Part shown: piece after piece, positions 17,251 to 25,462 of the stretch
Numbering within the stretch: position 1 is the first letter of the stretch
Layout: every line of letters begins with the position of its first letter
Assembly: GCA_003635255.1 (NCBI GenBank)
Contig: PYJC01000173.1
Coordinates: 135,858-199,857 of the forward strand
Source of the DNA: Candidatus Poribacteria bacterium
Lineage (GTDB): Bacteria; Poribacteria; WGA-4E; WGA-3G
Length of the DNA: 64,000 nt
Direction: 5' to 3'
Notes under the pieces: generated by a model
Told to the model about the DNA's origin: nothing
The model's input: the letters and a program-made list of their open reading frames with translations, nothing else
Database searches by the model: none
Position numbers and translations under genes: made by a program

Positions 17251-19674
17251 ATGAAGACAATTACAACGTTATTTGTGCTTCTGATCATATTCTCACTAAA
17301 CACCTTTGCCCAAGATATTCCATACACTGTCCTTGAAGGGCATCCGAGTACTGTCTATAGCGTCGCGTATAGTCCGGATGGTCAGACGCTCGCAAGTGGC
17401 AGTTGGCGTACCATCTACTTCTGGGATGCCAACACAGGCGAACTCCTCCGCACACTTCGAGGGCATACGGGTGCTGCCTATAGCGTCGCGTATAGTCCGG
17501 ATGGTCAGACGCTCGCAAGTAGCGGTTATGACCCATTGAACCGCTTACGGGACGATCCCATCTACTTCTGGGATGCCAACACAGGCGAACACCTCCGCAC
17601 ACTTGAAGGGCATCGGGATGTCAGAAGTGTCGCGTATAGTCCGGATGGTCAGACGCTCGCAAGTAGCAGTGCGCGCACCATCTACTTCTGGGATGCCAAC
17701 ACAGGCGAACACCTCCGCACACTTGAAGGGCATCGGGATGTCAGAAGTGTCGCGTATAGTCCGGATGGTCAGACGCTCGCAAGTAGTAGCAGTGCGCGCA
17801 CCATCTACTTCTGGGATGCCAACACAGGCGAACACCTCCGCACACTTGAAGGGCATCGGGGTGTCTATAGCGTCGTCTATAGCGTCGCGTTTAGTCCGGA
17901 TGGTCAGACGCTCGCAGGTAGGGGTATGGACACCATCTACTTATGGGATGTAAACACAGGCGAACACCTCCGCACACTTGAAGGGCCTAGGCGTGCTGTC
18001 TATAGTGTAAAGGTTGGTCCGGCTGGTCGGACGCTCGGGGGTGCTGTCTATGGTGTCGCGTTTAGTCCGGATGGCCAGACGTTGGCAAGTAGGGGTGTGG
18101 ACACCATCGACTTATGGGATGTAAACACAGGTGAACTCCTCCGCACACTTAGGCATTGGGATGTCTATAGCGTCGCGTTTAGTCCGGATGGTCAGACGTT
18201 GGCAAGTGGCGGTAGGGAAACCACTATCCGCTTATGGAAGTTCTCTTCCACACGTGTTAGCATCACTCCCAATCCGGTGGTGTCGCCGGGTATTGGGGAA
18301 CAATTAACTGTCAATATCGGCATTGTCGCAGGTGAAAATGTAGGGGGATATCAGGTTAGTTTAGAATTTAATGCAAATGCAAATGTCCTCCGCTATGTTG
18401 AGGGTGCTAATGGCGACTACTTACCTCCTGGTGCCTTTTTTGTGCCTCCTGTTGTATCGGAGAGCGAGGTCCCCTGGGTGAAGAAAAAAATAGTAACGCT
18501 TGGTGCGACATCTCTTACTGGAGTCAGTAACGGCGATGGCACACTTGCGACGATAACGTTTGAGGTGCTTGATGTTAAAGAATCTTTTATAGACCTATTT
18601 AACGTAATTCTCACGGACGATGAAGGTGAACATTTACTCCACTTCTCACCTCGCCGGACAAAGGTTGAAGCGTTCACGGTTGTAACGTCCTCTTCTGCGA
18701 TTGTCAGCCTTGCCCCTACCTCGGTGCTTTCGCCAACTATCGGCGAGCAATTTACTTTTAACGTTGACATCGCTGGAGGTCAAAATGTAGCAGCCTCTCA
18801 GTTGACCTATGACTTTGATGAGTCAGCTCTCAAATATATATCAACGAGTCGAGGCGACTATCTTGCTGGAGGTGTGGGTAACGGTGATGGCACGCTTGAA
18901 ACTGTAACGTTTGAAGTTCTTAGTGTCAAAAAAGCATCTACAGTCAGTGTTTCCGGTTATCTTGTCGCGCCAAATGGGGTTCGTTCTATCCCGACTTTTG
19001 AAAGTGCAGAGGTGATTGTGCCACTGACGGGAGATGTGAATCGAGATGGTTCCGTGAACATCTTGGATCTGGTGTTGGTCGCTTCAAGTTTCGGGCAGTC
19101 AGTCCCAGAAGAGGGAAATCCAGCAGATGTGAATGAGGACGGTATTGTCAATATCGTGGATCTTGTTAAAGTCGCCGGTGCGCTTGGTGGCGAGGCAGCT
19201 GCACCGTCAGCGTGGAATCTTGACTTGGAGGACACGTTCACAAGGGAGCAAGTCCAACAGTGGCTCTTCGAAGCCCAGCAACTGAATCTAACAGATGCAA
19301 CTTCACAACGCGGCCATCTTTTCTTACAAAACCTCTTGGCAGCGTTGACACCGAAAGAGACAGCACTCTTACCGAACTATCCAAACCCGTTCAACCCTGA
19401 AACATGGATACCGTATCAGTTAGCGGAACCTGCAGACGTGACGGTAACCATCTATGCGGTGGATGGTGCAGTCGTAAGAACTTTGAAGTTAGGGCATCAA
19501 CCTATTGGTATCTATCAAGGCAAGGGGCGTGCGGCGTATTGGGACGGTAGAAACGCACTTGGTGAGCCTGTTGCAAGTGGCGTATATTTTTATACATTGT
19601 CCACGGAGTCCACACGCGACTCCGTTACCGCAGGCGAATTTACAGCAACGCGTAAAATGTTGATAAAGAAGTGA
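17251..19674 (+). CDS. WD40 - two cohesin-like modules - dockerin-like - FlgD-Ig/sorting CTD secreted protein
   Basis: WD40 repeats; cohesin-like SITPNPVVSPGIGEQL...YVEGANGDYLPPGAFF and SLAPTSVLSPTIGEQF...; dockerin GDVNRDGSVNILDLVLVASSFG...DVNEDGIVNIVDLVKVAGALGG; CTD LLPNYPNPFNPETWIPYQLAEPADVTVTIYA. Confidence 0.9.
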   Translation: MKTITTLFVLLIIFSLNTFAQDIPYTVLEGHPSTVYSVAYSPDGQTLASGSWRTIYFWDANTGELLRTLRGHTGAAYSVAYSPDGQTLASSGYDPLNRLRDDPIYFWDANTGEHLRTLEGHRDVRSVAYSPDGQTLASSSARTIYFWDANTGEHLRTLEGHRDVRSVAYSPDGQTLASSSSARTIYFWDANTGEHLRTLEGHRGVYSVVYSVAFSPDGQTLAGRGMDTIYLWDVNTGEHLRTLEGPRRAVYSVKVGPAGRTLGGAVYGVAFSPDGQTLASRGVDTIDLWDVNTGELLRTLRHWDVYSVAFSPDGQTLASGGRETTIRLWKFSSTRVSITPNPVVSPGIGEQLTVNIGIVAGENVGGYQVSLEFNANANVLRYVEGANGDYLPPGAFFVPPVVSESEVPWVKKKIVTLGATSLTGVSNGDGTLATITFEVLDVKESFIDLFNVILTDDEGEHLLHFSPRRTKVEAFTVVTSSSAIVSLAPTSVLSPTIGEQFTFNVDIAGGQNVAASQLTYDFDESALKYISTSRGDYLAGGVGNGDGTLETVTFEVLSVKKASTVSVSGYLVAPNGVRSIPTFESAEVIVPLTGDVNRDGSVNILDLVLVASSFGQSVPEEGNPADVNEDGIVNIVDLVKVAGALGGEAAAPSAWNLDLEDTFTREQVQQWLFEAQQLNLTDATSQRGHLFLQNLLAALTPKETALLPNYPNPFNPETWIPYQLAEPADVTVTIYAVDGAVVRTLKLGHQPIGIYQGKGRAAYWDGRNALGEPVASGVYFYTLSTESTRDSVTAGEFTATRKMLIKK
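17558..17860 (+). repeat. 120-bp tandem repeats encoding WD40 blades
   Basis: 17558-17666 is identical to 17678-17786 (109 bp); third partial copy from 17801 shares the first 60 bp. Confidence 0.95.
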
Positions 19675-19751
19675 AAGTAGCTTTACTTCGTGAAAACAGG
19701 GGCAGAAATACCATTATTTCTTCAATACCCTTACTTTTGAGGTGAAGGAAA

Positions 19752-20216
19752 ATGAAACCGAATTCTCGACTCATGACACCGGTTGGCGGAATTTTGGCAC
19801 TTGTTTGCTTCTTTCTGCCCTGGATCAAGATGGATTGCTCTATAAAGATGTGGGGCGAAAAGTTGAACAGTGAAATTGTTTTTATATCAGGCTTTGAACT
19901 TGCTACGAAGCAGCAAGTGAATCTGATTACGCTTGCTTTGATTGCGGCTCTGATAATCGTTGTAGTAAGTCTTTATATGTTAAAAGAACAGACACCTTGG
20001 AAATCCAAACTGCCGGTTTTTATCAGTAGCGGCGTTGGACTTGGATGTCTCTTATTTGAGTATATTCATCTTAATATGGGTATCAATACGCCAATAGGTA
20101 AAGTCACCCTTGAAGAGTTAGAAGCCACGCTCCAAATTGGGGCATTTGGAACAACTATCGGATTTATTCTTGCGATCGTTGGTGTATGGAAGTCACCTAA
20201 CTCCGACGATGGGTAA
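19752..20216 (+). CDS. small hypothetical membrane protein
   Basis: Several hydrophobic segments; ATG with GAAGGA-type RBS. Confidence 0.6.
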   Translation: MKPNSRLMTPVGGILALVCFFLPWIKMDCSIKMWGEKLNSEIVFISGFELATKQQVNLITLALIAALIIVVVSLYMLKEQTPWKSKLPVFISSGVGLGCLLFEYIHLNMGINTPIGKVTLEELEATLQIGAFGTTIGFILAIVGVWKSPNSDDG

Positions 20217-20237
20217 GATAATAAGGAGAAAACAAGA

Positions 20238-20684
20238 ATGAAAAATGACGATAACGCTGTTGTCAATGAGGAGGATCCGCAAAACCTACCGACCATTGGG
20301 GGAGTGCGATTAGTGAACGAACCTGTTGCTCCACATGAGGAACCGCAGACGGTAATCAATGACCCTGATAGTAACGGAACCTCAAACGGTGGAGACAACC
20401 TTGATACTGGTGATTGGGTAACCAATGACCCTGATAGTAATGGAACCCCCAGAATAGTATATCATATGAATATGATCGGTATAATAACAATAATCTTCGG
20501 CATTTTTGTTGGTGTTTATCTGCTTGTGCAGTTCAGTCAACCTGTGCAAATGTTTTTTGCTCAATCAGATGGAGAATTGACTTTTGATGAGGTTGTAGTA
20601 GCATTTGGTGCAGCGATGATATTCATCGTCCCAGGGGTTATTTGTATAGGTATCGGTAAGATTATTAAATTGTTGGATACATAA
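20238..20684 (+). CDS. hypothetical membrane protein with repeated NDPDSNGT motif
   Basis: AAGGAG RBS; NDPDSNGTSNGG/NDPDSNGTPR repeat; two TM segments. Confidence 0.6.
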   Translation: MKNDDNAVVNEEDPQNLPTIGGVRLVNEPVAPHEEPQTVINDPDSNGTSNGGDNLDTGDWVTNDPDSNGTPRIVYHMNMIGIITIIFGIFVGVYLLVQFSQPVQMFFAQSDGELTFDEVVVAFGAAMIFIVPGVICIGIGKIIKLLDT

Positions 20685-20738
20685 ACTCTATGCGTTGGAA
20701 CGGAAATATTGATAAGAAAGTAGCAGGAAAACTTCTTC

Positions 20739-20912
20739 ATGAAACACAGATTTTTTGCGCTTTCACTGATTTGGGTTGCAGTATTTGCTTTTTCCGTAAA
20801 CACCTCAGCTCAAGACTATACGCAATGGCATGTACTGCCACCGGAAATTCGGTCCACTCCCAGTCATACTGGCTTTACTATAAGCAGAAATACAGAAACC
20901 CTACATTACTAA
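20739..20912 (+). pseudogene. 57-aa truncated N-terminal remnant of a WD40-array gene
   Basis: MKHRFFALSLIWVAVFAFSVNTSAQDYTQWHVLPPEIR... stop; QDYTQWH-LPxE matches mature N-termini of 22041 (QDYTQLNLPEGA) and 28329 (QDSPQWHLPEGA) products. Confidence 0.6.
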
Positions 20913-20930
20913 AATGAGGAAATAAACCCA

Positions 20931-22016
20931 ATGAAAATGATCTTCTCTCTAATCTTGACTTTTCTGACACTCGTGTTTCTACCAAAAGTCTTCGCGCAAA
21001 GCGATGCTGATTCACAATTACCCACTGGTGTCAAGGCATACATTGAATGTAGTGGAAAAATAACCGGCAATATCCAGTATTCGCCCGAAGGAAAAGAACT
21101 CGCCGTGGCAAGTGATATGGGGATTTGGCTCTATGATGCGCGGAACGGTGCGGAGGTTGCACTGCTTTCGGGACATAACGGAGACGTGCTGCATATCGCG
21201 TACAGTCCAGATGGCAAAATGCTTGCAAGTGCGGGACGTGACGAAACCGTCCGCTTGTGGAATCCAAAAACGGGTGAAAACTTGGCAATCCTTGCAGGGC
21301 ATGATGGACTTGTGAATGGTGTTGCCTTCTCACCGGATGGTAAGACGCTTGTCAGTGGGAGCGGTGATGCGACAGTGCGATTGTGGTCCGTCGAAAAAGA
21401 ACAACAAATCTGGTTTGCGAAAACCCCACAAGCGCAACAACAAGGAATAACGGACCCAATAATACGTGAGGCTTTTGATCTTCCACCTTTGCCTAACAAA
21501 AGTCCGTTTGAAAAGCTCATGTTTCAGTGGGTACTCACAGTTGCCTACTCACCAGACGGTAAGACGTTAGCAAGCAGCGGTAGCTCTGATGGCACAATCC
21601 AGTTGTGGGACGTGGAAACTGGCAAACAGCTGAGAACCCTAAAAGGGCATACAGAGATGGTGAACACCTTAGCATTTTCGCCTGATAGCACAACGCTTGT
21701 CAGCGGAAGTAAGGATGATTCGCTCCGGGTTTGGAATCCCAATACTGGCAGCGTGTTACGGAAACTATCCGGGCACAGCAACGATATAAGATCTGTGGTG
21801 TTCTCCCACGATGGTAAAATGCTGGCAAGCGGAAGTAAGGATTCCTCTGTTCGTCTATGGGATGCAAAGACATGGCGTTTCTTGCCGACCCTACGTGGAC
21901 ACTATTTTGGCGTTAGAGGCGCATCTTTTTCACCTGATGGCAAAACTGTTGTGTCCGCAGCCGACAGCAGGATCCTTTTCTGGGACTGGAAAAAACTTGA
22001 GAAAACACAGAAATAA
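20931..22016 (+). CDS. secreted WD40 beta-propeller protein without CTD or dockerin
   Basis: Signal peptide; ITGNIQYSPEGKELAVASDMGIWLYDA first blade; further WD40 repeats; ends after last blade. Confidence 0.9.
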   Translation: MKMIFSLILTFLTLVFLPKVFAQSDADSQLPTGVKAYIECSGKITGNIQYSPEGKELAVASDMGIWLYDARNGAEVALLSGHNGDVLHIAYSPDGKMLASAGRDETVRLWNPKTGENLAILAGHDGLVNGVAFSPDGKTLVSGSGDATVRLWSVEKEQQIWFAKTPQAQQQGITDPIIREAFDLPPLPNKSPFEKLMFQWVLTVAYSPDGKTLASSGSSDGTIQLWDVETGKQLRTLKGHTEMVNTLAFSPDSTTLVSGSKDDSLRVWNPNTGSVLRKLSGHSNDIRSVVFSHDGKMLASGSKDSSVRLWDAKTWRFLPTLRGHYFGVRGASFSPDGKTVVSAADSRILFWDWKKLEKTQK

Positions 22017-22040
22017 AAAGGTGAAAGGAGATATGAAGGG

Positions 22041-25000
22041 ATGAAAAAGAGAGTACGCTCTATATGCCTAACGGTTTTGCTGGCGGTAACTTTATGTTTA
22101 CCCAACGCCTTTGCCCAAGACTATACACAGTTGAACTTGCCCGAAGGTGCTATAGCGCGCCTCGGTAAAGGAACAATAAAAGATATAAAGTATTCACCAG
22201 ATGGCAAGATGATTGCGGTAGCAGGTTCTTTGGGGATATGGCTCTACGATGCTGAGAACAACTATCAAGAGGTTGCACTCCTTACTGGACATAAGGATGA
22301 TGTCAACAGTATAGCGTTTAGTCCCGATGGAAACACACTCGCAAGTGGAAGTGGCGACGCTACCATAGGTTTGTGGGATGCGAACACAGGACAACACATA
22401 CGAAAACTATCAGGACATACAAGACAGGTCAATGGCGTGGTATTCAGTCCAGATGGTACCACACTCGCAAGTGGAAGTGGAGATAGTTATTATGACAACA
22501 CCGTCGACAACACTGTCCGACTCTGGGATGTGAATACTGGTAGACACAAAGCAACACTTGAGCATCCATTCTATGTTGGAGGTCTGGCGTATTCACCCAA
22601 TGGAGATATACTTGTTAGCATAACAAGGGATGGGTTGTACCTGTGGGATGCACATACCAGCATCCACATAAAAACATTTTCTTCTTCCGGTTGGGACTCC
22701 GTAAGGAGTGTTATGTATTCCCCAGATAGCCAAACCATCGTAAGTGTGGGCGATGGTTTGGACTTGTGGGATGCTGATACTGGAAACCACATAAAAACAC
22801 TTGACTATACTGGCTACGCTGGTGCTACGTATAGCCCTGATGGACGCACAATCGCCGGTACAAATTATTGGTCTGAAACGGTGAGGTTTTGGAAGGCACA
22901 CACAGGGGAACGCCTTCACACAGTCGCTAAACGGAAACCAGGGGAACCCAGCATAACATATTCACCTGATGGACAAACGCTAGCTTGTTCGGAGGGGCAA
23001 GGAGTGCGTTTATGGCATATAGATATGGTCGAACACAAAGAAGTAGCACGTCTTACCGGGCATACAGATTCGGTTAATAGTGTTGCCTTCTCTCCTGATG
23101 GTCAGACGCTGGCGAGTGGGAGTTCGGACGAGACCGTGAGGTTGTGGAATGTCAACAAAAGAACACATGTGCGAACCTTTAAGCATGGGACTTCAGTCAG
23201 CAGCATCGCCTTCTCTCCTGATGGTGATATGCTTGCAGGTGCTGCGGAGGCTTACAGCATCAAGTTATGGAATGTTAATAGAGGTTCGCTCAGTTATAAT
23301 CTTGAGGCGTTTACGTCTTTCTACAGTGTTGCATTTAGCCCCGATGGCAGGCTGCTTGCCTGTGGGGGTAACACCATCTTGCCTATAGTATGGGATGTCA
23401 ACAGGAGAAAATTCATCTACATCCCTGAACTCGATGTAACTTCGTTCTTAGCACCCTATGTTTCTAGCATAGCATTTAGCCCGGATGGCAACACGCTCGC
23501 AAGTGGGAGTGATGATAAGACAGTGCGCTTGTGGAACGTGCACACAGGACAACGCATCTACACGCTCACAGGGCATACGAATGATGTCAAGAGTGTTGCA
23601 TTTAGTCCCGATGGCAACATACTCGCAAGTAGCAGTGATGACGACACCATCCGTTTGTGGAACACAAAGACAGGCAGGCATATCAGAACGCTCACAGGGC
23701 ATACAGATTGGGTTAATAGCGTAGCGTTTAGTCCGGATGGAAGCACGCTCGCAAGCGGCAGTGATGACGCGACAGTGCGCCTGTGGAACGTGCACACAGG
23801 ATCACATATCGTCACGTTTGAAGGGCATACAGATTGGGTTAATAGCGTAGCGTTTAGTCCGGATGGCAACACAATCGCAAGCGGCAGTGATGACGCGACA
23901 GTGCGCCTGTGGAATGTTGAGGCTTTTACATATAAAGAGGCGGCACTTATTACAGGACATTCGGATTATATAGATAGCAATAGCGTATCTTTTAGTCCCG
24001 ATGGCACCACGCTCGCAAGTGGCAGTTCGGACGACACTATCCGATTATGGGATACAACCACCTATGACCCCCTAAAAACATTTACATCGGATGAGTTGTC
24101 TCTCAGAAGTTTGGCGTTTAGTCCCGATGGCACAACACTTGCAAGCATCGGAGGTAATTGGTACACATGGTACTTAGTTCTATTGTGGAATGTGCACACG
24201 GGCAGATATATTAAACTCACTGGACATACTGATGATGTCAATAGCATTGCGTTTAGTCCCGATGGCACCACGCTTGCAAGTGGTAGTTGGGACAATACTA
24301 TCCGATTGTGGGATGTGAACACCGGGGTACATCTCCGGACGCTCGTTGGACATACGTCTTCGGTCAATAGCGTTGCGTTTTCACCTGATGGCAACACAAT
24401 CGCAAGTGGTAGTTGGGACGATACTATCCGATTATGGAACACAAATACAGGTGAACATATACAAACACTCACAGAGACCACGGGAATCGTAGCATTTAGT
24501 TCTGATGGGCAGATGCTCGCAAGCACAGGCGGGAGGACCATCCGCTTATGGGGTGCAACAACAGGCACCCATCTCCGTATACTTCATACAGGGCATACGG
24601 GTAGTGTCAACAGCATTGTGTTTAGTCCTGATAGTCGCATCATCGCAAGTGGTGGCAGTTGGTCGGATCCCACTATCCGCTTGTTGAACCCTACAACGGG
24701 TGAACACATTCAAACGCTGACAGGGCATACATCTGGAGTCGAAAGCGTGGCGTTTAGTCCGGATGGCACGACCCTCGCAAGTTGCAGCAACGACGGCACT
24801 GTACTGCTGTGGGAAATTAATACTTCTCCGACGACACCCACGCAACTGCCAGAGGATGTCAATGCGGATGGTATTGTTAATATTATTGACCTAACACTTG
24901 TCGCCTCCAACTTCGGGGAGACAGGAGAAAATGTCGCAGATGTCAATGAGGATGGCGTTGTGAATATCATTGACTTAACACTTGTCGCTGCAGCATTTGG

Positions 25001-25460
25001 AAATATAGCGGCTTCTCCGGCATTATGGAGTGTCAATCCTGACAATATGCCCTCAAGCGCAACCGTGGAAAAATGGCTACAACAGGCACGTCAACTTAAC
25101 CGAACAGGCCCCGATTTTCAACGGGGTATGCTTGTGCTGGAAAATCTATTGAAGGCATTGACACCAAAAGAGACTGTACTCTTGCCCAACTATCCGAACC
25201 CATTCAACCCAGAAACTTGGATACCGTATCAGTTAGCAGCTCCTGCGGATGTCACACTCACCATCTACACCGCAGCAGGTAAAATCGTTCGTAGATTAAC
25301 GTTAGGTCAAAAACCTATCGGTCTCTACCAGAATAAAAGCCGTGCGGCGTATTGGGATGGTAAAAACGAAGTCGGTGAGTCTGTTGCGAGTGGTTTGTAT
25401 TTCTATACATTGACGGCAGGTGAATTCACGGCAACGCGTAAAATGTTAATACGGAAGTAG
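22041..25460 (+). CDS. large WD40 - dockerin-like - FlgD-Ig/sorting CTD secreted protein
   Basis: Signal peptide, many WD40 repeats, EDVNADGIVNIIDLTLVASNFGETGENVADVNEDGVVNIIDLTLVAAAFG, LLPNYPNPFNPETWIPYQLA CTD. Confidence 0.9.
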   Translation: MKKRVRSICLTVLLAVTLCLPNAFAQDYTQLNLPEGAIARLGKGTIKDIKYSPDGKMIAVAGSLGIWLYDAENNYQEVALLTGHKDDVNSIAFSPDGNTLASGSGDATIGLWDANTGQHIRKLSGHTRQVNGVVFSPDGTTLASGSGDSYYDNTVDNTVRLWDVNTGRHKATLEHPFYVGGLAYSPNGDILVSITRDGLYLWDAHTSIHIKTFSSSGWDSVRSVMYSPDSQTIVSVGDGLDLWDADTGNHIKTLDYTGYAGATYSPDGRTIAGTNYWSETVRFWKAHTGERLHTVAKRKPGEPSITYSPDGQTLACSEGQGVRLWHIDMVEHKEVARLTGHTDSVNSVAFSPDGQTLASGSSDETVRLWNVNKRTHVRTFKHGTSVSSIAFSPDGDMLAGAAEAYSIKLWNVNRGSLSYNLEAFTSFYSVAFSPDGRLLACGGNTILPIVWDVNRRKFIYIPELDVTSFLAPYVSSIAFSPDGNTLASGSDDKTVRLWNVHTGQRIYTLTGHTNDVKSVAFSPDGNILASSSDDDTIRLWNTKTGRHIRTLTGHTDWVNSVAFSPDGSTLASGSDDATVRLWNVHTGSHIVTFEGHTDWVNSVAFSPDGNTIASGSDDATVRLWNVEAFTYKEAALITGHSDYIDSNSVSFSPDGTTLASGSSDDTIRLWDTTTYDPLKTFTSDELSLRSLAFSPDGTTLASIGGNWYTWYLVLLWNVHTGRYIKLTGHTDDVNSIAFSPDGTTLASGSWDNTIRLWDVNTGVHLRTLVGHTSSVNSVAFSPDGNTIASGSWDDTIRLWNTNTGEHIQTLTETTGIVAFSSDGQMLASTGGRTIRLWGATTGTHLRILHTGHTGSVNSIVFSPDSRIIASGGSWSDPTIRLLNPTTGEHIQTLTGHTSGVESVAFSPDGTTLASCSNDGTVLLWEINTSPTTPTQLPEDVNADGIVNIIDLTLVASNFGETGENVADVNEDGVVNIIDLTLVAAAFGNIAASPALWSVNPDNMPSSATVEKWLQQARQLNRTGPDFQRGMLVLENLLKALTPKETVLLPNYPNPFNPETWIPYQLAAPADVTLTIYTAAGKIVRRLTLGQKPIGLYQNKSRAAYWDGKNEVGESVASGLYFYTLTAGEFTATRKMLIRK

Positions 25461-25462
25461 TT

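Noticed and set aside
17285-17856. Minus-strand ORFs antisense to the WD40 gene (e.g. 17285-17602, 17545-17856) showing apparent internal repeats
   Set aside because: Repetition is the antisense shadow of the WD40 DNA repeats; no independent start signals and the sense frame is clearly coding.
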